Source: Pedococcus badiiscoriae
GTDB taxonomy: Bacteria; Actinomycetota; Actinomycetes; Actinomycetales; Dermatophilaceae
Assembly (NCBI RefSeq): GCF_013408925.1
Contig: NZ_JACCAB010000001.1
Span: forward strand, 1,860,001-1,924,000
Length of the DNA: 64,000 bases
Direction of reading: 5' to 3'
Shown here: one piece after another, positions 15,952 to 25,303 of the stretch
Position numbering within the stretch: position 1 is the stretch's first letter
Layout of the letters: each line of letters starts with the position of its first letter
Made by a program: the position numbers and the translations under genes
The notes under the pieces: generated by a model
What the model saw: only the letters and a program-made list of their open reading frames with translations
Database searches by the model: none
What the model was told of the DNA's origin: nothing

Positions 15952-16412
15952 CCACCTCCCAGCGCTGGACGCGCCGACTGAGCACCTCAGCCGCGGGCAC
16001 CGCCGCCCTCCTCCTGGTCGGCGGCGTCGCGTATGCCACCTGGTCCGCAACCGGGGCCGGTTCCGGCGCGTCCGCGGTGGGCACGACGACGCCGCTCACC
16101 GCCGTCGCCGTCATCAGCGCCACCCTCTACCCCGGCAGCTCGGCCGACCTCACGGTCATGGTGAGCAACCCCAACCAGCGCCCCGTCACCGTCACCTCGA
16201 TCGCCGCCACCGGTGTCATCATCGCCAGCGCCGGCTGCACGGCGCCCGGTGTCACCGCGGCCCTTCCCGCCACCGTCTCGGTGACCATCCCCGCCGGCGG
16301 CAGCGCTCCGATCGTATTGACCAAGGCGGTCTCGATGTCGACCTCGTCGTCCTCGGACTGCCAGGGCGCGACCTTCACTATCCCGCTGCGCGCGACGGGG
16401 CAGACGGCATGA
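15948..16412 (+). CDS. Exported TasA/camelysin-like protein
   Basis: A 154-residue exported protein, GTG start overlapping the previous stop. The signal peptide ends AYATWSATGAGSG, a SipW-type pattern. The mature beta-domain has the phrase DLTVMVSNPNQRPVTVTSIA, seen in related surface proteins, and two Cys. It overlaps the next gene (ATGA), so genes two to four are translationally chained. Confidence 0.78.
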   Translation: MTTSQRWTRRLSTSAAGTAALLLVGGVAYATWSATGAGSGASAVGTTTPLTAVAVISATLYPGSSADLTVMVSNPNQRPVTVTSIAATGVIIASAGCTAPGVTAALPATVSVTIPAGGSAPIVLTKAVSMSTSSSSDCQGATFTIPLRATGQTA

Positions 16413-17527
16413 CCCGCCTGCGTCCCTCCCGCGGCATCCGGCGGATCGCCCTCGTCGTCGCCACTCTCGGTGTGGTCGCCGCTGTCGGCGCCACCCCGGC
16501 GCTCGCGTTCTGGGTCACCTCTGGCACAGCGACGGCGGGCGCCACCGCCCGCACCCTCGCGTCGCCGGCCCCGCCCAGCGTCGGCTCGGCCACCCAGACG
16601 TCGCTCGTGGTCAGCGGAACGCTGCCCACGGCAGCCAGCCAGGTGACCGGCACGACCTACAGCGTCAAGCGCGACGCGACGACACTCGGGTGCTCCCTGC
16701 CCGCCTCGGGCTCATACTCCTGCACCGACACCGCTCTCACCGGCGGCCAGACCTACACCTACACCATCGTCGCGGCGCTCGGGACGGCCTGGCAGGCCAC
16801 TTCCGTGGCCACGACGGGCACGACGCTGTGCCCCACCACACCCAAGTACACGGTCACGGCCTCGAGCACCACCCCGACCGCAGGCACATCGTTCACCGTG
16901 ACTGTCACGGCCACGAACTGCTCGGGTGTGAAGGACACGACGTACAACGGCACCAAGGCCGTCACCTTCAGTGGCCCCAGCAAGTCGCCTTCGGGCAAGG
17001 CCCCGGCCTTCGCTCCGAACGTGAACTTCACCAACGGGGTGGGCACGGCCACGGTGACGCTCTACGACGCGGAGACCACGACCATCACGGCCACCCAGGG
17101 CGCGCTCGCGGGCACTACTGCGAGTTTGACGGTCGGCGCAGCTGCCGCCTACACCATCGTCGTGACGAACCCAGCCAACAAGGCCGGTCCCGTCACCCTC
17201 AGCTGCGACGATGGTGTGGACCTCAACCAGTCCGCGCGCACGTGCACCCAGACGGCTCCGACACCCACCGGGACCGGACGCACCTGGAAGGGCACCTTCA
17301 CCGTGGTCGACAGCTGGGGAAACCCCCGAGTCAACAACTTGGGCACCGCCATCAACCTGGACATTACGGTGGTTGGCACTGGTGACAACACCAACGCGAC
17401 GATCGCGAAGAACAGCACCTCGTCGGCACCGGTGTTACTCGACCTCGGTGACCTGACTCGCACCATCACGGCATCAACCAACAACACGAGCCTGAAGGTC
17501 ACGATCACGATCAACGGCGCGGGCTGA
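16409..17527 (+). CDS. Exported multi-domain beta protein with SipW-like signal peptide
   Basis: A 372-residue exported protein closing the cluster. The signal peptide (IALVVATLGVVAAVGATPA) ends LAFWVTSGTATAG. Then come a fibronectin-III-like segment (about 55-135, GQTYTYTIVAALG), a Big1-like Ig segment (about 145-250, TPTAGTSFTVTVTATNCSG, ATVTLYDAETTTITA) and a final beta segment. This layout suits an adhesin or fibre-capping protein; no catalytic motif is seen. A weak 7-bp hairpin (17540-17557) follows. Confidence 0.75.
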   Translation: MTRLRPSRGIRRIALVVATLGVVAAVGATPALAFWVTSGTATAGATARTLASPAPPSVGSATQTSLVVSGTLPTAASQVTGTTYSVKRDATTLGCSLPASGSYSCTDTALTGGQTYTYTIVAALGTAWQATSVATTGTTLCPTTPKYTVTASSTTPTAGTSFTVTVTATNCSGVKDTTYNGTKAVTFSGPSKSPSGKAPAFAPNVNFTNGVGTATVTLYDAETTTITATQGALAGTTASLTVGAAAAYTIVVTNPANKAGPVTLSCDDGVDLNQSARTCTQTAPTPTGTGRTWKGTFTVVDSWGNPRVNNLGTAINLDITVVGTGDNTNATIAKNSTSSAPVLLDLGDLTRTITASTNNTSLKVTITINGAG

Positions 17528-17567
17528 CCTGACCGGTGCTGCCGCCGGCAGGCGGCATACTCAACGG

Positions 17568-18947
17568 ATGCCCGCCGCACCCGCGTCCGATAGAGCGGTT
17601 CAGCGGCGCACGATCAGCACCTTGATCGGCACCCAGGTCCTCGTGGGGGTGGGGGTGTCTGCCGGTGCCGGCGTCGGCGCCCTGCTCGCCGAGGACGTCG
17701 GCGGCTCGGCCGACCTCGCCGGGCTCGGCGGCACTTTCCAGGTGCTGGGTGGTGCGCTCATCGCGATCCCCATGGCGCACGTCATGGCCTCGCGCGGACG
17801 CCGCGGGGGCCTGCTGGTCGGCTATGCCCTCGGGATCATTGGGGCGCTGACGATGATCACGGCCGGCGCGATCCGCAGCTTCCCCCTGCTGCTGGCCGGA
17901 GCCGCCCTGTTCGGGGGGGCCAACGCCGCCAACAGCCAGGCGCGGTATGCGGCGGCCGACCTCGCCGACCAAGCCCACCGCGGCCGCGACCTCTCGACGG
18001 TGGTGTGGGCGACGACGATCGGCGCCGTGTTCGGACCCAACCTGGCGGGTCCGGGGGAGCCGGTCGCCCGGTTCCTCGGGATCCCGGCGCTCACCGGGCC
18101 GTACGTCTTCTCCCTCGTCGGCCTGGTGCTGGGCGCCGTCCTGCTCTTCACCCGGCTGCGTCCCGACCCACTGCTGCTCGCGCGGGAGCGGGCCGCCGCC
18201 CTCGCGACCGAGCCGCTGGAGCCCCAGCACGGCTCGATCCTGCGCGGGTGGCGCACGCTGGTCGCCCATCCCGGTGCCCTGCTCGGCCTCGTGACGATGG
18301 CCCTGGGGCACACAGTCATGGTCAGCGTCATGGTGATGACACCCCTGCACATGCACCACGGCGGCGCCAGCCTTCGCGTCATCGGGCTCGTCATCAGCCT
18401 GCACGTGCTGGGTATGTTCGCGTTCTCGCCCCTGACCGGCCTGGCCGTCGACCGGTTCGGCGGCCGCGCCTGCGGACTTGCCGGCGCCGTGATCCTCGTC
18501 GTGGCCGGTCTGCTCGCGGCCCAAGCTCCCACCGGGTGGTCGCCCGGGCTGGCCACCGGGCTCTTCCTGCTGGGCCTGGGCTGGTCCTTCACCCTCGTCG
18601 CCGGCTCCACGCTGGTCGTGAAATCCGTGCCGCTGGCCGAGCGTTCGGGAGCCCAGGGCGCGGCTGACCTCGTCATGGGGCTGGCCGCCGGCGGTGGCGG
18701 TGCGCTGGCAGGAGTCGTCGTCGGCCAGCTCGGGTATGCCGTGCTGGGTGCCTGCGCGGCGGGGCTCGCCGCGGTCGTCGCCCTGGCGTCCCTGCTCATC
18801 CGCGTGGAGGGCTCCCAGCCGGGTCATGCCCCGCCGGTGTCGCCCGACCCGGTCCTGCCCGAGCCCGTGCTGTCCGAGCCCGTGCCGTCACAGCCTGTGC
18901 CGTCCGACCCCGTGTTGCCCGACCGTGGCGGCGACCCGGTTGGTTAG
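17568..18947 (+). CDS. Major-facilitator-superfamily transporter
   Basis: A 459-residue membrane transporter with about 12 hydrophobic segments in two halves and a cytoplasmic loop near residues 195-225. MFS signature regions are present (ASRGRRGG between helices 2 and 3; DRFGGR in the second half). Substrate unknown; the overall sequence is like unassigned actinobacterial drug-efflux-type MFS proteins. The last 40 residues form a proline-rich tail made of five-residue repeats. It ends 9 bp before the DUF4011 gene. Confidence 0.88.
   Translation: MPAAPASDRAVQRRTISTLIGTQVLVGVGVSAGAGVGALLAEDVGGSADLAGLGGTFQVLGGALIAIPMAHVMASRGRRGGLLVGYALGIIGALTMITAGAIRSFPLLLAGAALFGGANAANSQARYAAADLADQAHRGRDLSTVVWATTIGAVFGPNLAGPGEPVARFLGIPALTGPYVFSLVGLVLGAVLLFTRLRPDPLLLARERAAALATEPLEPQHGSILRGWRTLVAHPGALLGLVTMALGHTVMVSVMVMTPLHMHHGGASLRVIGLVISLHVLGMFAFSPLTGLAVDRFGGRACGLAGAVILVVAGLLAAQAPTGWSPGLATGLFLLGLGWSFTLVAGSTLVVKSVPLAERSGAQGAADLVMGLAAGGGGALAGVVVGQLGYAVLGACAAGLAAVVALASLLIRVEGSQPGHAPPVSPDPVLPEPVLSEPVPSQPVPSDPVLPDRGGDPVG
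18846..18920 (+). repeat. Five 15-bp tandem repeats encoding (D/E/Q)PVxx
   Basis: Units DPVLP, EPVLS, EPVPS, QPVPS, DPVLP at the C-terminus of the MFS transporter. The units differ mainly at third codon positions, so the repeat has drifted but kept its reading frame. Confidence 0.85.
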
Positions 18948-18956
18948 CCTGCTTGG

Positions 18957-21900
18957 GTGACCCCGCCGCCTGACCAGACCTCCGCACCGCCGCAGCCCAG
19001 CGGCGACGCGACCACGCCCACCCGGCATACCGACTCCGTGGGCGCAGCCCAGCTCGACGCCGACCCCCGCGGCACCCGCGTGGCGGACGCGGTCGCGGTC
19101 TGGCAGCGCCACCTGGTCGACCTCGGCGGCCGCAACACCCTGCTCTGGTACCGCGACCTGCCCAGCGGCACCCTCGACCTCACCACAGCCCACCCCGGCG
19201 GCCTGGCCATGCTGCTCGCCGGCCGCCCGACCAGGCTCTCCGACCTCGTGCGCGAGCCCGCGGCCCTCGACGAGGCTCGGCGGCGCGCCCGCGTCGTCCG
19301 CGCGAAGACCCTCGAGCTGTCGGAAGAACGCGGCATCGCCGCCGGGTTCATCGCGATCGGCATGGCGAGCTGGTCCGTCCGCGGCGCCACCCGCGCCCCT
19401 GCCGCCCCCGTGCTGCTGCGGTCGTGTGTCCTGAAGCCGACCGGCGCCGCCCGCGAGGACTTCGACCTCGACCTGGGCAACGACGTCGAGCTCAACCCTG
19501 TCCTCGAGCACTACCTCCGCTCGGAGCAGGGGCTCGAGCTCGACTCCGGTGCCCTCGAGGAGCTGGCCAACGCGAGCGGGGCCTTCGACCCGCACCCGGT
19601 CTATGCCGAGCTGACCGCCCTCTGCGCCAGCGTGCCGGACTTCTCGGTCTCGCCGCGGCTCGTGGTCGGGACGTTCTCGTACGCCAAGCTGCCCATGGTG
19701 GCCGACCTTGCGGCCCAAGGGAGCTCGCTGGCCGACCACGATGTCGTGGCCGCCCTCGCGGGCGATCCCGGAGCCCTGCGCGCGGTCCGCACCTCGGTCC
19801 CGGACTCGCCCGCGGACAGCGACCCGTCGCACGAGCTGCTCATCCTCGACGCGGACTCCACCCAGCAGGCGGCGATCGACGCGGTCCGGTCCGGCGCGCA
19901 CCTCGTCATCAAGGGACCGCCCGGCACCGGCAAGTCGCAGACCATCGCCAACCTCATCGCCAGCCTGGCGGGAGAGGGCAAGCGAGTCCTGTTCGTCGCG
20001 GAGAAGCGGGCCGCCATCGACGCGGTGCTCTCCCGTCTCGAGGGCGTGGGGCTGGGCGACCTGGTCCTGGACGCCTACGACGGCGCGAGCAACAAGCGCC
20101 GCCTGGCCCAGGAGTTCGGGGCCGCCCTGGACCGTGGCGCCCTGGTGAAGGACCCCGACACCAGCGAGATCGAGCAGGCCCTGGTCGACCGGCGCAGGAC
20201 CCTGGTCGAGCACTCCGCAGCCCTGCACGAGGTGCGCCAGCCCTGGGGGGTGTCGGCCCACCAGGCGCAGGAGGCCATCTCGCGGCTCGGCAGCCTCGCC
20301 CACCCGCCCACCTCACGGGTCAGGGTGCGCGGCGAACAGCTCGCCAACCTCGACCGCCAGCGCGTCCAGGAGCTCAGCCGCCAGCTGACCGAGGCCGCCT
20401 CGCTCGGGGCCTGGTCCACCCAGCCGGGCACCGACCCGTGGTTCGGGGCGCGGATCGCGACGTCGGAGGAGGCTGTGCGCGCTCGCGACATCACCAGCCG
20501 CCTCAGCCAGGGGGGACTCCAGGAAGTCGAGCAGACCATGCGCGACGTCTTCTCCGACGTCAGCCTGCCCCAGGCCGACCGGGTCGGGGACTGGGGCAAC
20601 GTCCTGGACTCGGTCGGTCGGGTCCGCGACACCCTCGAGGTGTTCCGGCCCGAGATCTTCGACATCCCGCTCGGTGACCTCGTTGCCGCGACGGGAGACC
20701 GGGCCTACCGGGAGGCGAATGGCGTTGCCCTGGGCTGGTTTTCGCGATGGCGCCTGCGCCGTCAGGCACGATCGCTGTTGCGCCCGGGGCCGCCGCCCCC
20801 TGACCTCCACGCGGCCCTGCTCGATGCCCAGGTCCAGCGCAAGGCCTGGCAGCAGATGGCCGGCGCCGGAGGCCGACCCGAGATCCCGGTCGACCTCGAC
20901 CGGGCGCGGGCGGCCTACGCCTCCGTCTCCTCCGACCTCACCTGGCTGGAAGGACGGCTCACCGGGACCCAGCGAGGCGGTGACCTCTTCGGCGCGACGC
21001 TCCAGGAGCTCCAGGAGCGCCTGGCCGAGCTCGACAGCCGGCCCGATCGCCTCACGGTGGTGCCGCAGGTGCTCGGCACCCTCGACGCCTTGCGCGAGGC
21101 GGGCATGGGAGCGTTCCTCGACGACGTCGCCCACCGTGGCGTCGAGCCCGACGACGTGGGCGCCGAGCTCGAGTTCGTCTGGTGGACCTCGCTGTCCGAG
21201 GACCTCATCGTGCGCGACCCGCGCTATGGCGCCCACGACGGAGCCCAGCTGCAGCGGGTCGCCCGCGAGTACGTCGCCGCCGACCACGCCCACCTGCGCG
21301 CCTCCGCCGAACGCGTCCGTGCCGGGGCCGGGCGCCGGCTTCGCGAGGTGCTGGCCGACCACCCCGAGCAGGAGGCCCTCGTCCGGGCCGAGGCGGGCAA
21401 GTCCCGACGCCACCGCCCGCTGCGTGACCTGCTGCCCAGGGCGGCCGAGACCCTGACGGCGGCCAAGCCCGCGTGGGCCATGTCGCCGCTCGTGGTCGCC
21501 TCGGTGCTGCCACCCGGACGCTGGTTCGACGTCGTGATCTTCGACGAGGCCTCGCAGATCCCACCCGCCCAGGCCGTGTCGGCCATCTCGCGGGCACACC
21601 AGGTCGTGGTGGCCGGTGACGAGCGCCAGCTGCCGCCGACGAGCTTCTTCACGGCAGCGGTGGACGAGGACGCGGCGCCGGAGACCGACGCGCTGACCGA
21701 GGGTTTCGAGTCGGTCCTCGACGTGCTGACCGCCGCTCTGCCGACTCGTCGCCTGTCCTGGCACTACCGCTCGCTCGACGAGCGCCTCGTCGCCTTCGCG
21801 AACCGCGAGATGTACGACGGTTCGCTCGTCACCTTCCCCGGCACGGGCACCGACCCGGTGGTGCGCCTCGAGTCGGTCGAGGGGTCGGGGATCGTCCAGC

Positions 21901-23129
21901 CCGGTGAGGAGGCCATCGAGTCGACCGAGGGGGAGGTGACCCGGGTCGTGGAGCTCGTCCTCGAGCACGCCCGCAGCCGCCCCCATGAGTCTCTCGGCGT
22001 GATCGCGCTGGGCATCCGGCACGCCACCCGTCTCGACGACGCCCTCCGACGAGCCCTGGCCACCGACGCCGCCCACGGCGTGGGTGACTTCTTCGACGAG
22101 GACCGGCCGGAGCGGTTCTTCGTCAAGAACCTGGAACGCGTCCAGGGCGACGAGCGCGACGCCATCATCCTGTCGGTCGGCTACGGCAAGACCCCGCACG
22201 GCCGGGTCCTGCACCGGTTCGGCCCGCTCAACCTCGAGGGCGGGGAGCGACGCCTCAACGTCGCGATCACCAGGTCGCGTCGGCGGATGACGGTGGTCTC
22301 GTCACTGCTCGCGAGCGACCTCGACCCCGCTCGGCTCAAGTCCCGGGGTTCGGTCATGCTCCGCGACTTCCTGGCGTATGCCGCGGACGGCGGCGCCTTC
22401 GCAGCGCCTTCCGCCCAGGGCGATCACCCCGACGCAGCGGCGGCCGACCCGCTACGGGCCGAGTTCGCCCGACGACTGCGGGACTCAGGACTGGTCGTGC
22501 ACGAGGCCTACGGCTCCGCCGGACAGCCCATCGACATCGTCGTCGAGGACCCGGAGCGCAGCGGACACGTCCTCGTGGCCGTGGAGACCGACGGTCCGGG
22601 CTACGCGGCCATGCGCAGCAGTCGGGACCGCGACCGGCTGCGCGGCGAACAGCTCGGCCGGCTGGGATGGATGCACGTCAGGGTATGGACGACCGACCTG
22701 TTCCGTGACCCGGCCCGCGACGTCGCCCGCGTCAACTCCGCGGTGCAGCAGGCCATGGCCAACCGGCCCGCGGTCACCTCGACCGTGACCCCCGCAGAAG
22801 CTCCGGCAGACGCTCCCGCAGGGTCTCTCGCAGACGCTCACCCGGGCGACGACACAGCAGACGCCACGGAAGCCCCCACGGAGGCGACGACCGAGACGCC
22901 GGTAGCCGAGCCGACGGGGGAGTCGCCTGCGAACGCTGGCGAGGACGAGTTCCGCCCGGCCGCCGACGAAGGGGCCCGCGAGCGCCGCGTCCGCGCCCGC
23001 AAGGGCAAGCGCACGAAGCCCGAGCAGACCAAGGACGACACGGATGTCGGCTGGGGTGAGCAGCCCGAGGAGCTGGCCTACGACCGCTGGCTGCGCGAGC
23101 AGCGGCCGCCGCACTGGGGGTCCGACTGA
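18957..23129 (+). CDS. DUF4011 helicase with C-terminal nuclease-like domain
   Basis: Very large cytoplasmic protein, 1390 residues, GTG start. An N-terminal DUF4011-type region (about 45-230, ends LDLGNDVELNPVL) is followed by a superfamily-1 helicase core: Walker A GPPGTGKSQT near 319, motif II IFDEASQIPPAQA near 862, GDERQLPP near 888, motif V-like VQGDERDAIILSVGYG near 1063 and VAITRSRRRM near 1101. A long insert separates Walker A from motif II. Residues about 1170-1260 look like a PD-(D/E)xK/Vsr-like nuclease (PIDIVVEDP, then LVAVETDGPGY). An Ala/Glu/Thr-rich linker ends the protein. DUF4011-helicase-Vsr proteins have been reported as single-gene phage defence (Hhe); whether this one defends is unknown, since related genes are also widespread in actinobacterial chromosomes. 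Confidence 0.85.
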   Translation: MTPPPDQTSAPPQPSGDATTPTRHTDSVGAAQLDADPRGTRVADAVAVWQRHLVDLGGRNTLLWYRDLPSGTLDLTTAHPGGLAMLLAGRPTRLSDLVREPAALDEARRRARVVRAKTLELSEERGIAAGFIAIGMASWSVRGATRAPAAPVLLRSCVLKPTGAAREDFDLDLGNDVELNPVLEHYLRSEQGLELDSGALEELANASGAFDPHPVYAELTALCASVPDFSVSPRLVVGTFSYAKLPMVADLAAQGSSLADHDVVAALAGDPGALRAVRTSVPDSPADSDPSHELLILDADSTQQAAIDAVRSGAHLVIKGPPGTGKSQTIANLIASLAGEGKRVLFVAEKRAAIDAVLSRLEGVGLGDLVLDAYDGASNKRRLAQEFGAALDRGALVKDPDTSEIEQALVDRRRTLVEHSAALHEVRQPWGVSAHQAQEAISRLGSLAHPPTSRVRVRGEQLANLDRQRVQELSRQLTEAASLGAWSTQPGTDPWFGARIATSEEAVRARDITSRLSQGGLQEVEQTMRDVFSDVSLPQADRVGDWGNVLDSVGRVRDTLEVFRPEIFDIPLGDLVAATGDRAYREANGVALGWFSRWRLRRQARSLLRPGPPPPDLHAALLDAQVQRKAWQQMAGAGGRPEIPVDLDRARAAYASVSSDLTWLEGRLTGTQRGGDLFGATLQELQERLAELDSRPDRLTVVPQVLGTLDALREAGMGAFLDDVAHRGVEPDDVGAELEFVWWTSLSEDLIVRDPRYGAHDGAQLQRVAREYVAADHAHLRASAERVRAGAGRRLREVLADHPEQEALVRAEAGKSRRHRPLRDLLPRAAETLTAAKPAWAMSPLVVASVLPPGRWFDVVIFDEASQIPPAQAVSAISRAHQVVVAGDERQLPPTSFFTAAVDEDAAPETDALTEGFESVLDVLTAALPTRRLSWHYRSLDERLVAFANREMYDGSLVTFPGTGTDPVVRLESVEGSGIVQPGEEAIESTEGEVTRVVELVLEHARSRPHESLGVIALGIRHATRLDDALRRALATDAAHGVGDFFDEDRPERFFVKNLERVQGDERDAIILSVGYGKTPHGRVLHRFGPLNLEGGERRLNVAITRSRRRMTVVSSLLASDLDPARLKSRGSVMLRDFLAYAADGGAFAAPSAQGDHPDAAAADPLRAEFARRLRDSGLVVHEAYGSAGQPIDIVVEDPERSGHVLVAVETDGPGYAAMRSSRDRDRLRGEQLGRLGWMHVRVWTTDLFRDPARDVARVNSAVQQAMANRPAVTSTVTPAEAPADAPAGSLADAHPGDDTADATEAPTEATTETPVAEPTGESPANAGEDEFRPAADEGARERRVRARKGKRTKPEQTKDDTDVGWGEQPEELAYDRWLREQRPPHWGSD

Positions 23130-23157
23130 TACCGGCTCCCCGCATCGGTGCCGACGA

Positions 23158-23195
23158 CGAAGGCGCCGGTCCCCCCAGGGGGTCCGGCGCCTTCG
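23158..23195. terminator. Bidirectional terminator hairpin
   Basis: 12-bp perfect stem CGAAGGCGCCGG / CCGGCGCCTTCG (23158-23169, 23184-23195) with additional C/G pairing inside the loop. It sits between the converging DUF4011 gene and mscL. Confidence 0.8.
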
Positions 23196-23218
23196 CTGCG
23201 TGCGCTAACTGGTGAACG

Positions 23219-23578
23219 TCAGGCACGACCCCGGAGGGCGTCGCGGATCTCGCGCAGCAGGACGGTGTCCTCGTCGGGTGCAGCGTCCTCCTCAGCCTTG
23301 GCATAACGGGCCTTGGCCAGCTCGTAGGGCTTGACGACGAAGAAGTAGACGACGAACGCGACGATCAGGAACGACACGAGCGCAGTCAGGAAGATGCCGA
23401 CCGACAGACCGGCCGGCTTGTAGGTGCTGAAGTCTGGCTTGCCTCCCACCTTCCCGATGATCCCCATGAGGACATCGGTGAAGGTCTTGACGACAGTGCC
23501 GAACGCACCAGCGATGATGAAGGCGACTGCAAGCTCCACGAGGTTGCCCCGCATGACGAAGTCCTTGAAACCCTTCAT
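23219..23578 (-). CDS. mscL: Large-conductance mechanosensitive channel MscL
   Basis: Membrane pore that opens under hypo-osmotic stress. The 119-residue product begins MKGFKDFVMRGNLVELAVAF, which contains the amphipathic first helix and pore-lining TM1 typical of MscL. TM2 is FLTALVSFLIVAFVVYFFVV, followed by a charged C-terminal helix bundle segment. ATG start with AGGAAAGGG upstream. Length is slightly below the 130-150 average. Downstream of the SAF gene on the same strand, as in other actinobacteria. Confidence 0.95.
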   Translation of the reverse strand: MKGFKDFVMRGNLVELAVAFIIAGAFGTVVKTFTDVLMGIIGKVGGKPDFSTYKPAGLSVGIFLTALVSFLIVAFVVYFFVVKPYELAKARYAKAEEDAAPDEDTVLLREIRDALRGRA

Positions 23579-23679
23579 GGGTGTCGCGCCCTTTCCTAGA
23601 AGTTGGTCCTACGAGCGACACGCTAGCGACCCGCGAACCCGTTGTGGGGTGGTCGCGACCCGATTGAGCCGCCCTCGGG

Positions 23680-24345
23680 TCACTGGTGGGTGAGGACGAG
23701 CTGGAGCCGTGGTCGCCCGAGTGCGTCCTCGGGCACCGCCAGGATGCGTCGGGCCGTCTCCTGACCTGCGGAAACGACCAGGCCGCCCCCCTCGAGCGCA
23801 TAGCCGCTCGACGACCCCTCCCCCTGGATGACCGACCCGAAGTCGGTGGCGCGAGATTTGTCCACCCGCAGGATCACGACCGCGCGCGCCACGGGCCCCT
23901 CCGGGCCCCACAGGTCGACCGTGTCGCCGGCGGAGACCATGGACACCGCACCCTGGTCAGGCACCGAGACGTGCACGGCGACCGAGCCGGGCGGCTGGCG
24001 CTCCAGCAGCGAGCTGTGCTTGACGCGTGACCGGGTGACCGGCTCACCCGGGGCGAGGGGCAGCGCGAGCGGTCGCCCGAGCACGTCGGCCAGGGTGTGC
24101 ACACTGCTGGGGGGCGCCAGCTCGGCCGGCCACCAGACCTCACGCACCGAACCCGGCGAGGCCACCTCGCCGATGGCCATCGGTCGGACCGCCACGACGA
24201 CCGGCACCAGCGGGCGGGAGTCGGCCGCACGGGCCACCGCCAGCACCGCCAACGCTGCCCCCACCGCGCAGAGCAGGGCCAGCCCGCGTCTGACGATGCG
24301 GCGTCGCCACTGCCGTCGTCGGCCGGGACCATGCAGCCAACCCAT
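23680..24345 (-). CDS. SAF-domain membrane protein (CpaB-like)
   Basis: A 221-residue protein with a basic N-terminus, one membrane helix (about 22-41) and an extracellular SAF domain (about 48-110: VVVAVRPMAIGEVASPG ... LGRPLALPLAPGEPVTRSRV), the fold shared by CpaB/FlgA pilus and flagellar proteins. A second beta-rich half (about 118-215) with VDLWGPEGP follows. In Flp systems CpaB helps secretin assembly, but no other Flp export genes are here. The gene is commonly found between fmdB/mtnP and mscL in actinobacteria; its actual role is not established. Confidence 0.8.
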   Translation of the reverse strand: MGWLHGPGRRRQWRRRIVRRGLALLCAVGAALAVLAVARAADSRPLVPVVVAVRPMAIGEVASPGSVREVWWPAELAPPSSVHTLADVLGRPLALPLAPGEPVTRSRVKHSSLLERQPPGSVAVHVSVPDQGAVSMVSAGDTVDLWGPEGPVARAVVILRVDKSRATDFGSVIQGEGSSSGYALEGGGLVVSAGQETARRILAVPEDALGRPRLQLVLTHQ

Positions 24346-24357
24346 CGCGCGGCGCCC

Positions 24358-25194
24358 CTACCCCGGCAACGCGAACGGAAGGGTGATCCCGTCGAGCGCG
24401 CGCCGGCACCCGCAGGTCGCCTCGGCGTCGGACTCCTGCGCCGGCATGGCCGACAGCGCCGAGCGCAGCACTTGCTTCAGCCCGTCGACGTTCTGGGCGA
24501 AGACCGCCAGGACCTCTTCGTGGGTGACAGCCTCCCCGCCGTCGACGCCCGCGTCGTGGTCGGTGACCAGGGCGATCGTGGTGAAGCACATGGCCAGCTC
24601 GCGAGCGATCGACGCCTCCGGCATACCGGTCATCCCTACGACGGTCCACCCGGCCTGCCGGTGCCATGCGGACTCGGCCTTGGACGAGAAGCGAGGGCCA
24701 TTGATGACCACAAGCGTCCCGGCATCGGCCACGGACTTGCCTGCGGCAGTGGCGGACTCGACGGCCACGGCCCGTCCGCGAGGGCAGTACGGGTCGGCGA
24801 ACCCGACGTGCACGACGGGCCCCGGCTCGGCATACACCGTGTGCTCCCGGCCCCAGGTGCGATCGACCACCTGGTCAGGGACCACGATCGTGCCCGGCCC
24901 GAGCTCTGGCCGCAGCGAACCCACCGCACAGGGCGCGAGCACCTGGCGCACGCCGACCGATCGCAGTGCCCAGAGGTTGGCCCGGTAGTTCACCCGGTGC
25001 GGCGGAAACCGGTGCCCCTGGCCATGTCGTGCGATGAACGCCACCCGCCGTCCGTCGACCTCACCGATGACGAGGTCGTCGCTCGGCTCGCCGAAAGGCG
25101 TGCTCACGCTCACCCGCTCGGCCGCGTCGAAGAACTCGTAGAAGCCGGAGCCGCCGATGAGTCCGAGGTCGGCGCGGGGAGTCGTCGAGGTCAT
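24358..25194 (-). CDS. mtnP: S-methyl-5'-thioadenosine phosphorylase
   Basis: Cleaves methylthioadenosine with phosphate to adenine and methylthioribose-1-phosphate, in methionine salvage. The 278-residue product has LGLIGGSGFYEFF (phosphate loop), RHGQGHRFPPHRVNYRANLWAL, INGPRFSSKAES, VGMTGMPEASIARELAMCF and the catalytic-site region LVTDHDAGV, all typical of the MTAP family. A CGC motif near the C-terminus recalls the disulfide-bearing tail of some relatives. The SAF gene follows after 12 bp. Confidence 0.92.
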   Translation of the reverse strand: MTSTTPRADLGLIGGSGFYEFFDAAERVSVSTPFGEPSDDLVIGEVDGRRVAFIARHGQGHRFPPHRVNYRANLWALRSVGVRQVLAPCAVGSLRPELGPGTIVVPDQVVDRTWGREHTVYAEPGPVVHVGFADPYCPRGRAVAVESATAAGKSVADAGTLVVINGPRFSSKAESAWHRQAGWTVVGMTGMPEASIARELAMCFTTIALVTDHDAGVDGGEAVTHEEVLAVFAQNVDGLKQVLRSALSAMPAQESDAEATCGCRRALDGITLPFALPG

Positions 25195-25303
25195 GCCAGC
25201 AGACTACGCAGCGCCCAGTGTCCGCACGGTCGGCCCGGCGAGCACTGTGGACGGCGATCCGACGACGCCCGCCCCTGTGGACAGGGATGGGCGATGTCGA
25301 GGA

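Noticed and set aside
17540..17557. Terminator between the fibre cluster and the MFS gene
   Set aside because: Only a 7-bp stem, overlapping the expected MFS ribosome-binding region; too weak to call.
17511..18827. Minus-strand frame of 438 codons opposite the MFS gene
   Set aside because: Low-complexity hydrophilic translation; the plus strand clearly encodes a 12-helix transporter.
20313..22214. Minus-strand frame of 633 codons inside the DUF4011 gene
   Set aside because: Mirror of the helicase reading frame with His/Gln/Arg-rich composition and no ribosome site; a codon-bias artefact.
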